Source of the DNA: Xylanibacillus composti
GTDB lineage: Bacteria; Bacillota; Bacilli; Paenibacillales; K13
Length of the DNA stretch: 64,000 bases
Direction: 5' to 3'
Assembly (NCBI RefSeq): GCF_018403685.1
Contig: NZ_BOVK01000006.1
Coordinates: 124,001 to 188,000 of the forward strand
Part shown: in pieces, positions 1 to 8,122 of the stretch
Layout of the letters: every line of letters starts with the position of its first letter
How positions within the stretch are numbered: position 1 is the first letter of the stretch
Program-made: the position numbers and the translations under genes
The notes under the pieces: generated by a model
The model's input: the letters and a program-made list of their open reading frames with translations, nothing else
Told to the model about the DNA's origin: nothing
Databases searched by the model: none

Positions 1-295
1 CGTGGTGTCCGACGACGACAACCTCTTCCGCTTTTAGCGCGTACAGGGCAACCAGAATGCTGCGCATAATATTGCCGAAGGGCTGCAGGACGATTGCACC
101 GGCATTCTTAATAATTTTCGCATCGCCGTTTTTCAAGTTCATCGCCTTCGGCAGCAGCTCGGTCAATCGCGTATCCATGCAAGTCAAGATAACCATCTTC
201 TTCTCAGGAAACTTGGAAGTGGCGTACTTCTCATATTCTTTATTGACAACAAAATGTTCGTTGTGCGCCAGGATATTGTCCAAATTGCGGTTCAT
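1..295 (-). CDS. beta-carbonic anhydrase (YtiB-like), 3' part beyond the window
   Basis: Interconverts CO2 and bicarbonate in the cytoplasm. The first 98 codons are visible, reading leftward off the window edge. The zinc-site signature C39-x-D41-x-R43 is present within ILTCMDTRL, and a Gly-His-His at the cut edge is where the second zinc-ligand motif (GHHDCG in relatives) would begin. The N-terminus resembles the short type II beta enzymes such as B. subtilis YtiB, which are about 190 residues, so roughly half the gene is missing. The ATG at 295 is preceded by GAGGTG at good spacing. The gene follows the YqkB-like gene on the same strand with a 27-base gap, so the two may be cotranscribed. 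Confidence 0.88.
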   Translation of the reverse strand, partial: MNRNLDNILAHNEHFVVNKEYEKYATSKFPEKKMVILTCMDTRLTELLPKAMNLKNGDAKIIKNAGAIVLQPFGNIMRSILVALYALKAEEVVVVGHH

Positions 296-322
296 GTGCA
301 ACACCTCATTTACATTCTAATT

Positions 323-679
323 TCATATGTTTTGCGCAGTGCCCGCAGACTGAAGCGTAAGATCGTTGCCGTAAATTTGCCCGCTGCTTTTCAAGACGAA
401 GCCTTTCGTATCTTCCCGGAAGTCCAGCGTCATCTGTTCGTCGAAAAATACGGCATGACGCTTCAGCATAATAATAGGTTGAGGGCTCGCTGATTGAAGC
501 AGGCTCGCTTCGATATAAGGCTCAGCCGGCAGCTGTTGACGCGGCAGCACCGTAAGCGCGGCAACACCGGAAACAGCGCAGCCGCACCCTTCCGAATCAT
601 AGTGAATCCAGAGGACATCCTCTTCACTCAGCGATTGACGCAGCGATTGGGCAGCCGCGTCTGTAAGAAACATTTCCAT
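323..679 (-). CDS. HesB/IscA-superfamily Fe-S biosynthesis protein (YqkB-like)
   Basis: A 118-residue protein of the Fe-S_biosyn fold. The diagnostic stretch is YDSEGCGCAVSGVAAL (near residues 27-42), which closely matches YqkB of Bacillus. A later segment AVFFDEQMTLDF corresponds to the conserved FLDDELTIDF region of that family. Unlike true A-type carriers (IscA, SufA, ErpA) it has only the Cys-Gly-Cys pair and no separated third cysteine, so a scaffold or carrier role is uncertain. The start has GCGGGGTG upstream. It lies upstream of the carbonic anhydrase on the same strand and diverges from the M32 peptidase gene. Confidence 0.8.
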   Translation of the reverse strand: MEMFLTDAAAQSLRQSLSEEDVLWIHYDSEGCGCAVSGVAALTVLPRQQLPAEPYIEASLLQSASPQPIIMLKRHAVFFDEQMTLDFREDTKGFVLKSSGQIYGNDLTLQSAGTAQNI

Positions 680-755
680 TTATACACCCCGCATTCTTGG
701 AATGAAAAGTGATGAGACGAGTATGAGCGAATCTTGTGAGCGAGCGATCCTGCCT

Positions 756-764
756 ATTGTACCA
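756..764 (-). promoter_or_regulatory. candidate extended -10 promoter for the YqkB-like gene
   Basis: On the minus strand the sequence TGG-TACAAT forms an extended -10 element 77 bases before the start codon at 679. No good -35 hexamer was found at 17-18 bases. This is a motif match only. Confidence 0.35.
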
Positions 765-836
765 CAACTTTTTTCGTATTTCTCCCTGCATGTGTTAAAA
801 TTTTAATCATCCACTTTCGAAGGGAGCAGATGCTGC

Positions 837-2357
837 ATGCATACAGATTGGAAGGAAGAGCTTGCATCATTTCGGCAATTGGTCCAAAAGATGAAATCGT
901 ATGAAGAGGCTTTGGGCGTCATGTACTGGGATCTGCGTACAGGAGCGCCGCGCCGGGCGGTGGAGGGCCGATCCGCTGTGATCGGCATGCTGAGCGGGGA
1001 GATGTTCAAGCTCCAGACTTCCCCGGAGATGGGCAGGGCATTGCAGCGATTGTCGGCTGAAGACGTACAGCAGCAGCTGGAGCAAGTCGATCGCAAAATG
1101 GTGGAGGAGTGCAAGAAGGAATATGAAAGAAGCACCAAAATTCCACAGGACCGCTATGAGGAATTCGTTGTGCTCACCTCACAAGCCGAATCGGTATGGG
1201 AGGATGCAAAGGAAGCATCCGATTTTGCCATGTTCCTGCCTTATCTGGAGAAAATCATTGCCTATACGAAAGAGTTTATTGAACGATGGGGGTATGAGGG
1301 CCATCCGTACAACGCCTTGCTGGATCAATATGAGCCGGGCATGACGACCGGACAGCTGGATAAGGTATTTGGCGAGCTGCGTTCACGCACCGTTCCTTTG
1401 CTGCAGAAGATCGCATCTTCTCCCCACCAACCGGACAGCTCCTTCCTCAAACGCTCTTATGATAAGGAAGAACAGCGCAAGTTTAGTCATTACATACTCG
1501 AGCAGATGGGATATGATTTCGCAGCCGGACGATTGGACGAGAGCGTTCACCCGTTCGCAACCGGGCTCAATCCGGGCGATGTGCGGATCACGACGAGCTT
1601 CCGCCCCGATGATATCAGCTTCTCCTTGTTTTCGACTATTCATGAAGGCGGACATGCTTTGTATGAACAAAACCTTTCTCAGGATTTGATGGGGACGGTA
1701 TTGTGTACGGGAACTTCTATGGGAATTCATGAGTCGCAGTCGCGGTTCTGGGAAAACAAGGTAGGCCGCAGCCGGCCTTTTTGGCGACGGTACTTCAAGG
1801 AGCTGCAACAGGCATTTCCGGGCGCCTTCGACCAGGTGCAGCCGGATGATTTTTACCGGGCGATCAACGTTGTGCAGCCATCGCTCATCCGGATTGAGGC
1901 TGACGAGTTAACGTACAACCTGCATGTGATGATACGCTATGAACTGGAGAAAGCGCTGTTCGGCGGCGAGCTGCAAGCTGCGGAACTGCCAGAAGCCTGG
2001 AACGCCAAGTACGAGGAATATTTGGGCGTGAAAGCGAATCGCGATGCGGAAGGCGTGCTGCAGGACGTGCATTGGGCGGGCGGCGCTTTCGGCTATTTCC
2101 CGTCCTACTCCTTGGGCAATATGTACGCGGCTCAAATATACCATGCCATCCAGCAAAGCTTGCCAGACTTCGAGGGATTGATCGAACGGGGCGAGCTGCA
2201 TCCGATCAAAGACTGGTTGAGCGAACGGATTTACCGGTTCGGCAAGCTGCTTACACCGGCGGAAGTGATCCAGCACGTGACAGGAGAACCGTTGAATCCC
2301 CAGTATCTGGCGGATTACCTTGAGGCCAAATACAAAGACATCTACCGGATTGACTGA
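837..2357 (+). CDS. M32 family metallocarboxypeptidase (Taq carboxypeptidase type)
   Basis: A 506-residue zinc carboxypeptidase that removes C-terminal residues from peptides in the cytoplasm. The zinc motif is HEGGH at residues 269-273 (family HExxH), followed by the third ligand in HESQSRFWEN (E299). The length matches the M32 family (about 500), as in B. subtilis YpwA. The family-typical N-terminus EEALGVMYWDLRTGAPRRAVEGRS is present in register. The ATG at 837 has GGGAG about ten bases upstream. The membrane-protein gene begins six bases after its stop, so the two probably share a transcript. Confidence 0.93.
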   Translation: MHTDWKEELASFRQLVQKMKSYEEALGVMYWDLRTGAPRRAVEGRSAVIGMLSGEMFKLQTSPEMGRALQRLSAEDVQQQLEQVDRKMVEECKKEYERSTKIPQDRYEEFVVLTSQAESVWEDAKEASDFAMFLPYLEKIIAYTKEFIERWGYEGHPYNALLDQYEPGMTTGQLDKVFGELRSRTVPLLQKIASSPHQPDSSFLKRSYDKEEQRKFSHYILEQMGYDFAAGRLDESVHPFATGLNPGDVRITTSFRPDDISFSLFSTIHEGGHALYEQNLSQDLMGTVLCTGTSMGIHESQSRFWENKVGRSRPFWRRYFKELQQAFPGAFDQVQPDDFYRAINVVQPSLIRIEADELTYNLHVMIRYELEKALFGGELQAAELPEAWNAKYEEYLGVKANRDAEGVLQDVHWAGGAFGYFPSYSLGNMYAAQIYHAIQQSLPDFEGLIERGELHPIKDWLSERIYRFGKLLTPAEVIQHVTGEPLNPQYLADYLEAKYKDIYRID

Positions 2358-2363
2358 TGGCTT

Positions 2364-3338
2364 ATGAAGTTCTTTTTTGGCATTCGTGTGTGGAAAACGG
2401 CAGTTGCTGCAGTAGCGGCTGTCTATTTGGCCGGCGGGATTGGCCTTTCCCACTCCTTATCGGCGGGATTGCTGGCCGTGCTTGGCGTGGAAGTAACGCG
2501 GAAGCGAGGGATCGTTAGCGCAACCCAGCGTTTTCTTGCCTCTATCGTCGGATTGCTGATCGGAGCATTTCTTTTTTACTTGTTTGGCTTTGAAAACTGG
2601 GTCATAGGCTTGTTCATCCTCGTCGCCTACCCGATTCTTGCGAAGGTCAAACTAAAGGATGGGATTATTACCAGCTCCGTTGTGGTGCTGCACGTTTTCA
2701 CGGAAGGTCGGATTCACGTTGACATGTTGCTCAATGAAATTGCCCTGCTCGTGATCGGACTCGGGTGTGCTACGATCGTCAACATGGTGTACATGCCTGG
2801 TGCAGATGAAAAGCTCGGAGAGCTGCGAGCTCGAACAGAGAGGCAATTCTCCTCCATTTTTTTGGCGATTGCCGAGCATCTGCGCGATCCGCATATCCTG
2901 TGGGACGGCAAGGAATATTCCGATGCGGTTGACGCGGTGGAGCAGGGAATTTCGCTCGCCGCGCAGGCGGACGAGAACGCGCTGTTTCGCCATGAGCACT
3001 ATTGGCAGGAATACTTCCACATGCGCCGCTCCCAGCTGGAATCCATTGGACGGATGATGGGGTTGGTCGCGCAAATCTATGATAAGCTGCCGCAGGCGGT
3101 GCTGACAGCGCAAGTCTTCGAAGAATTAAGCGAGGATGTCAAGGCGGATGCCTACACGGGAAGAGCGGAAGCGGATTTGAAGGAGCTGGAGGCCGCCTTT
3201 CAGGCGATGGACCTTCCTGCAACACGGGAGGAGTTCGAGCTTCGCTCGGCAATTTTGCAGCTTTGTGTGGAGCTTCGCACCTACCTCGAAACGGCCAAAA
3301 GGGAAAAAAAGCGGAGAGAACCTTTGAAATCGGCATGA
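2364..3338 (+). CDS. aromatic acid exporter family (ArAE/FUSC-like) membrane protein, YqjA-type
   Basis: A 324-residue protein with four to five hydrophobic segments in the first 150 residues (for example AAVAAVAAVYLAGGIGLS and VIGLFILVAYPIL), then a hydrophilic, charged helical half. This layout and the motif LLAVLGVEVTRKRG are typical of the ArAE_1 plus ArAE_1_C architecture (formerly DUF939), for which YqjA of Bacillus is the usual reference. The transported substrate is unknown. The ribosome binding site is poor and the gene starts six bases after the M32 peptidase stop, which suggests coupling to the upstream gene. The last residues are basic. Confidence 0.75.
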   Translation: MKFFFGIRVWKTAVAAVAAVYLAGGIGLSHSLSAGLLAVLGVEVTRKRGIVSATQRFLASIVGLLIGAFLFYLFGFENWVIGLFILVAYPILAKVKLKDGIITSSVVVLHVFTEGRIHVDMLLNEIALLVIGLGCATIVNMVYMPGADEKLGELRARTERQFSSIFLAIAEHLRDPHILWDGKEYSDAVDAVEQGISLAAQADENALFRHEHYWQEYFHMRRSQLESIGRMMGLVAQIYDKLPQAVLTAQVFEELSEDVKADAYTGRAEADLKELEAAFQAMDLPATREEFELRSAILQLCVELRTYLETAKREKKRREPLKSA

Positions 3339-3346
3339 AAGTTTTT

Positions 3347-3377
3347 GTCACTCTAGACCAATGTCCTGCATACATTT
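3347..3377 (+). promoter_or_regulatory. candidate sigma-E-type sporulation promoter for cotE
   Basis: GTCACTCT at 3347 and CATACATTT at 3369 are separated by 14 bases. The sigma-E consensus is a -35 like TCATATT and a -10 CATACAnT at 13-15 bases. The -10 fits very well and the -35 partly. In B. subtilis one cotE promoter is sigma-E dependent, which agrees, but this assignment rests on the motif alone. Confidence 0.5.
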
Positions 3378-3413
3378 GTTAGTGAATGATTGCATGGAGG
3401 AGGTTTGGAAAAG

Positions 3414-3992
3414 ATGTCGATGGTAGATAAAGACCTGCAATGCAGAGAAATCATCACAAAAGCAGTATGCGGCAAAGGTCGTAAGTTCTCCCATGTCACC
3501 CATACGGTAACGCCGCCTCATAAACCGACCAGCATACTTGGCGCATGGATCATCAATCACCAGTATGAAGCGGTTAAAGCAGAGGACGGCATTGAGGTTG
3601 TCGGTACTTACGATATAAACATTTGGTATTCCTACGACAGCAATTCCAAGACGGAGGTTGCCAAAGAAACGGTATCGTATGTAGAATTAGTGCCGCTCTC
3701 CTACGTTGATCCCAAGCATCGCGCCTCAACGGAAGAAGTAAGCGCAACGTCGACACAGGAACCGAATTGCGTGGAAGCAAGCATCACAGCAGGCGGTGAC
3801 GGCGTCCTTATCCGCGTGGAACGCGAATACCAGGTGGAGCTGGTTGCGGAAACGAAAGTATGCGTCGTCGTTTGCCAGAACGGATGCAATGATTTCGGGG
3901 ACAAAGAATTGGACTTCTTCGAAGCTCATGGCGACGAAGAATATGACGATCTGGACGCCGACCTGCTCGATGATGAGGACGAATTCGTTTAA
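3414..3992 (+). CDS. cotE: outer spore coat morphogenetic protein CotE
   Basis: A 192-residue protein that directs outer-coat assembly in the mother cell. Recognised by CREIITKAVCGKGRKFSHVT at the N-terminus, ILGAWIINHQYEA, the segment TYDINIWYSYDSNSKTEVAKE, and a very acidic C-terminus rich in Asp and Glu (DDLDADLLDDEDEF), all hallmarks of CotE. The ATG at 3414 was chosen because GGAGGAGG lies just upstream; an in-frame ATG at 3390 would put that site inside the protein. It keeps the Bacillus order cotE-mutS, but one extra gene sits between. A good terminator follows. Confidence 0.96.
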   Translation: MSMVDKDLQCREIITKAVCGKGRKFSHVTHTVTPPHKPTSILGAWIINHQYEAVKAEDGIEVVGTYDINIWYSYDSNSKTEVAKETVSYVELVPLSYVDPKHRASTEEVSATSTQEPNCVEASITAGGDGVLIRVEREYQVELVAETKVCVVVCQNGCNDFGDKELDFFEAHGDEEYDDLDADLLDDEDEFV

Positions 3993-4026
3993 TTTCTCTA
4001 TACTGTATGCGCGATGCAGCTGAAGG

Positions 4027-4051
4027 GAGGGGGCGTAAGCCCTCTTTTTTT
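4027..4051 (+). terminator. Rho-independent terminator after cotE
   Basis: GAGGGGGC and GCCCTC pair around a GTAA loop with one bulged G, and seven T residues follow. It isolates cotE from the amidoligase gene. Confidence 0.85.
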
Positions 4052-4173
4052 GTAAATAATCTGTGTTGACGGGGCTTATCGATTTCTGACGCGGATGCTG
4101 TCAGGGCACAGCGTTTCCGGCAAAGGCAGGGGACGACGGTCAATTCAGACGCCAAAGGAAAGGGGATGGGCGT

Positions 4174-5337
4174 GTGGCGCAAAATTGGACAGAAAGCCTA
4201 ATACGCAATGGGATACCTGTGGTTGCGCCGGACGGCACACAGCCCGCAAAGATTCTCCAGTACCGTCGATACGCCGTGCAGGTGCACCATTTCCGGATTG
4301 CGCAGGCGGTTTCCATTAAGCCGTCTGGTCCGGGACTTCAGCCTGTAAGCCAACGGATTGTACAGGAGGAAGATCCCGCGCTCTGGAACAAGCTGGAGCG
4401 CACAGCCTCGCGGGCGGTATATGCCGCCGGCTGGCAAGCAGGAGTTGTGAAGCTGGAGCTGAGAGGGAAGTCTGCTGTCGTGGTTGCTTGCGAGGAACTG
4501 TCGGGGAGCGGACGGTTGGCAGCGAGACCTATCCACCTGCCTCATAAGCAGCCTGTGTTGATTGGCATGGACCCTGAATTTGTCCTGCTGCGGGACAACG
4601 GGCGCATTGCGCTGGCTTCCCGGTATGTTGGCCGACGAGGATTGACGGGAAGCGACGGTATTCGCGTACGCGGCAGAGTCCTGCATCCGATCGTCGAGCT
4701 TCGTCCGCAGCCGGCATCCGATCCCGACCTGCTGTTTCGTCGTTTGAAAGGCGCGCTTGTGCGGGCTGCACGGCAAATAACGGACAAAGATTTGCGCTGG
4801 GCAGCGTCAGGTATGCCGGTGCGCGGAATAGCCTTGGGCGGCCATATTCATATAAGCGGCATTGCATTGACGGACGAGGTGGTTCGGGCGCTCGATCAAT
4901 ATGTAGCGCTGCCGTTCTTGATGGTGGAGGACAGCGCTTCGCTTCGTCGCAGGCCGAAATATGGATGCTTGGGCGATGTGCGCCGCCAGCCGCATGGAGG
5001 ATTCGAATATCGTACTTTGCCAAGCTGGCTCGTTGCTCCGAAATACACTTATGCTGCAATCGTGCTGTGCAAGCTGGCGGCTGAGCATGCCGGGCGGCTG
5101 ACAACCCGTTCCTTGTTCGATCGACGTCTGCAAGAAGCTTATTATGCGGGAAACAAGCAGGTGCTGCTGCCTGTAGTCAGACAATTGTATGAGGAATGGC
5201 AAAGCTTGCCCGCGTACGTCCCGTACAGCCGGAAGCTGAAGCCGTTCTGGGATCAAGCGTTGTCCGGCGAGTCTTGGTCCTGTGATCGCGATATGCGTCA
5301 TGCATGGAAATTGTTCCGTTACCAATGCCAGACCTGA
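4174..5337 (+). CDS. putative amidoligase (phage phiEco32-like COOH-NH2 ligase type 2)
   Basis: A 387-residue protein from a GTG start. From about residue 128 it shows the motif set of the glutamine-synthetase-like amidoligases: D133-P-E135-F, E175-L-R177-P, G-G-H224-I-H226, RRRPKYG near 260, and FEYRTLPSWL near 277-286. These acidic, His and Arg positions are where the superfamily binds metal-ATP and the carboxylate. The first 120 residues, rich in basic residues, match nothing I recognise and may position a substrate. By family the enzyme would join a carboxyl and an amine with ATP; the substrate is unknown. It stands between the cotE terminator and mutS. Confidence 0.7.
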   Translation: MAQNWTESLIRNGIPVVAPDGTQPAKILQYRRYAVQVHHFRIAQAVSIKPSGPGLQPVSQRIVQEEDPALWNKLERTASRAVYAAGWQAGVVKLELRGKSAVVVACEELSGSGRLAARPIHLPHKQPVLIGMDPEFVLLRDNGRIALASRYVGRRGLTGSDGIRVRGRVLHPIVELRPQPASDPDLLFRRLKGALVRAARQITDKDLRWAASGMPVRGIALGGHIHISGIALTDEVVRALDQYVALPFLMVEDSASLRRRPKYGCLGDVRRQPHGGFEYRTLPSWLVAPKYTYAAIVLCKLAAEHAGRLTTRSLFDRRLQEAYYAGNKQVLLPVVRQLYEEWQSLPAYVPYSRKLKPFWDQALSGESWSCDRDMRHAWKLFRYQCQT

Positions 5338-5340
5338 GTA

Positions 5341-5349
5341 TGTTATAAT
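5341..5349 (+). promoter_or_regulatory. candidate extended -10 promoter upstream of mutS
   Basis: TG-T-TATAAT, a perfect extended -10, begins three bases after the amidoligase stop and 32 bases before the mutS start. No clear -35 is present. Confidence 0.5.
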
Positions 5350-5380
5350 AGAATGATAGATTTGGCAGAAGGGACCGGAT

Positions 5381-8095
5381 ATGCGTATGGCCAATTACAC
5401 GCCGATGATTCAGCAATATTTGGCGATTAAGGCAGAAGTGCCTGATGCTTTTTTGTTTTTCCGTCTAGGCGATTTCTACGAATTATTCTTCGAAGATGCC
5501 ATTCGCGCGTCGCGAGAATTGGAGATTACCCTAACAGGCCGGGATGGAGGCGCTGCCGAGAAAATTCCGATGTGCGGCGTACCTTACCATTCATCGGAAA
5601 GCTACATATCACGGCTTGTACAGAAGGGCTATAAGGTCGCAATCTGTGAGCAGGTAGAGGATCCTTCACAGGCCAAGGGGGTAGTGCGCAGGGAAATTGT
5701 GCGCATTGTTACGCCCGGCACGGCCATGGAAGGCAGAACCTTGTCGGAGACAGGCAACAACTTTATTTTGTCGTTATTTGCAGAAGAAGGAGGCTATGCT
5801 TTGGCAGCCTGTGATCTGACTACAGGGGAGGTGTATGTGACACATACACGAGCCGGCGCCTCGACCATTCTTGAAGAGGCGGGGGTATATGCGCCCTCGG
5901 AGGTGCTCGCGCCGCCCGGCATGGTGAAGCTTGTGGAGGATGAAGCGGCTCGCTGGCCGCGAACTGCCGTTGTCACTGCATGGGAAAGGTCTGCGGACGA
6001 GCAGGCGGTTCTGCAATTTGGCGCCGCGCGATTGGACGAGCTGCCGGATTCCTCACGGACAGCTGTTTCGCGGCTGCTTGGCTATTTGCTGGAAACGCAG
6101 AAGCGCTCGCTGTCTCATCTCACGAAGATCAAGGAATATGAAACGGAGCAGTTTATGGTCCTGGATCCGTTTACCCGACGCAATCTTGAACTGACCGAGA
6201 CTGTGCGAGACCGCTCGCGAAAAGGCTCGCTGCTGTGGGTGCTCGACAAAACGGTCACGGCAATGGGCGGGCGTATGCTGCGCCGGTGGATTGACAAGCC
6301 GCTTGTGCAGAGGAGCAAAATCGAGGAGAGGCTGGAAGCTGTCGGCGTACTGAATCAGGATCTGATCCTGCGGGAGGAAATTCGCACGGCTTTGCGCGAT
6401 GTCTATGATTTGGAGCGGCTGGTTGCCCGGATTTGCTTCGGTACGGCGAACGCCCGGGATTTGACGGCGCTTCGGGTTTCTCTGGAAAAGGTTCCGATTG
6501 CGCTGCAGCTGTGCCGGGAATCGCAATCGCAGACACTGCGTGCGCTTGTAGCCGATACCGATGCTTGCGAGGATATAGCTGCCTGGATCGCTTCTGCGAT
6601 TCAGGACGAGCCGCCGGTTTCCGTAAGGGAGGGCGGCATGATCCGTGACGGGTACGACCCGCATTTGGACAAGCTGCGGGAGGCCAGTACGGGCGGGAAG
6701 CAGTGGCTGGCCGAGCTGGAACGGAAGGAGCGGGAGGCTACCGGGATCAAAACGCTCAAAATCGGATTCAACAAAGTGTTCGGCTACTATATCGAAGTAA
6801 CTAGGGCCAATCTCTCCGCTCTGCCGGAAGGCAAATACGAGCGCAAACAGACGCTGGCGAATGCAGAACGATTTGTGACGCCCGAGCTCAAGGAGAAGGA
6901 AGCCTTGATTCTGGAAGCCGAGGAACGGATGGTCGGCCTGGAATATGAACTGTTCAGCGAATTGCGAACCCGCATTGCCGGAGAAAATCTCCGCATGCAA
7001 AAGCTGGCGGAAGTGATCGCAGCGCTTGACTGCCTCCAGTCGTTCGCGGAGGTGAGCGCGAAGCGCCAATATCGGAAGCCGCAGCTTACGGAAGGATTTG
7101 ACCTGCAGATCAAGGAAGGGCGGCACCCTGTGGTGGAGGCTGTGATGCCGGGCCAATCCTTTATCCGCAACGACACACAGCTGCTTCAGGATCGCGGGAC
7201 GATGCTGATTACAGGACCGAATATGGCCGGGAAGAGCACTTATATGCGGCAGGTGGCATTAATCGCCATAATGGCGCAAATTGGCTGCTTTGTTCCGGCG
7301 GAATCGGCGTCGATCCCCGTGATCGACCGGGTATTCACCCGCATCGGCGCAGCGGACGATTTGATCGGCGGCCAAAGCACCTTCATGGTCGAGATGATGG
7401 ACATTCGCGTTATGACGGAACGGGCTACTCCGCGCAGCCTGGTCATTATCGATGAGCTGGGCAGAGGCACTTCGACAGGAGAAGGCATGGCAATAGCCCA
7501 GGCTGTCATTGAGTTTCTTCACAATCAAATCGGCTGCAAGACATTGGTGTCCACACATTTTCACGAGCTGGCTCATTTGGAAGAGAGCTTGTCCTCGCTG
7601 CGCAACTACAGCATGACGGTGAAGGAAAGCGGGGAACAGGTCACGTTCCTCCGCAAGCTAGCGGAAGGAGCCGCCTCTACCAGCTATGGCATCTATTGCG
7701 CTAGAGTGGCAGGGTTGCCCGGAGAAGTCATTGAGCGGGCGTATGCCTTGCTGAGCCGGTTCGAGCGCAGGGAGGCTGAGCTTGCACGGGAAACGGGGCC
7801 TGCTTTAGAGGCTGCCGACAGGCAAGAAGCAGCGGATAACAGACAGGTGAAGCAGCTGAGCCTGTTTGAACAAACGGACGATCCTTGGCCGCGGGAGGGC
7901 AAGCTGCAAGGGCCGACGGCTCGAGAACGAGCTGCCGAGAAGGGCCTGTCACCTGGTCGTACTAAGGAAGAGGATACTGTGCTGCCGAAAGAAAGAGCTG
8001 CATTGGAGCAAATTCGCAGAACGGAATTAATGAATATGACTCCGCTTGCGGCACTTAACTTTCTGCACGAATTGAAACAGAAGCTGAGCGAGTAA
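5381..8095 (+). CDS. mutS: DNA mismatch repair protein MutS
   Basis: Recognises mismatches and starts repair with MutL. At 904 residues it is slightly longer than most MutS. The N-terminal mismatch-binding domain has the Phe-x-Glu motif in FRLGDFYELFFEDA; the ATPase domain has Walker A GPNMAGKST at residues 612-620, the LGRGTSTGEG signature and STHFHEL. The C-terminal extension carries QLSLF at 825-829, a canonical beta-clamp binding motif. The ATG at 5381 has AGAAGGGA upstream; an ATG two codons later is possible. The S41 protease gene follows after 27 bases and mutL after that, so all three are probably one transcript. Confidence 0.98.
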   Translation: MRMANYTPMIQQYLAIKAEVPDAFLFFRLGDFYELFFEDAIRASRELEITLTGRDGGAAEKIPMCGVPYHSSESYISRLVQKGYKVAICEQVEDPSQAKGVVRREIVRIVTPGTAMEGRTLSETGNNFILSLFAEEGGYALAACDLTTGEVYVTHTRAGASTILEEAGVYAPSEVLAPPGMVKLVEDEAARWPRTAVVTAWERSADEQAVLQFGAARLDELPDSSRTAVSRLLGYLLETQKRSLSHLTKIKEYETEQFMVLDPFTRRNLELTETVRDRSRKGSLLWVLDKTVTAMGGRMLRRWIDKPLVQRSKIEERLEAVGVLNQDLILREEIRTALRDVYDLERLVARICFGTANARDLTALRVSLEKVPIALQLCRESQSQTLRALVADTDACEDIAAWIASAIQDEPPVSVREGGMIRDGYDPHLDKLREASTGGKQWLAELERKEREATGIKTLKIGFNKVFGYYIEVTRANLSALPEGKYERKQTLANAERFVTPELKEKEALILEAEERMVGLEYELFSELRTRIAGENLRMQKLAEVIAALDCLQSFAEVSAKRQYRKPQLTEGFDLQIKEGRHPVVEAVMPGQSFIRNDTQLLQDRGTMLITGPNMAGKSTYMRQVALIAIMAQIGCFVPAESASIPVIDRVFTRIGAADDLIGGQSTFMVEMMDIRVMTERATPRSLVIIDELGRGTSTGEGMAIAQAVIEFLHNQIGCKTLVSTHFHELAHLEESLSSLRNYSMTVKESGEQVTFLRKLAEGAASTSYGIYCARVAGLPGEVIERAYALLSRFERREAELARETGPALEAADRQEAADNRQVKQLSLFEQTDDPWPREGKLQGPTARERAAEKGLSPGRTKEEDTVLPKERAALEQIRRTELMNMTPLAALNFLHELKQKLSE

Positions 8096-8122
8096 TTACA
8101 CCCACAAAAGGAGTCGATAACA

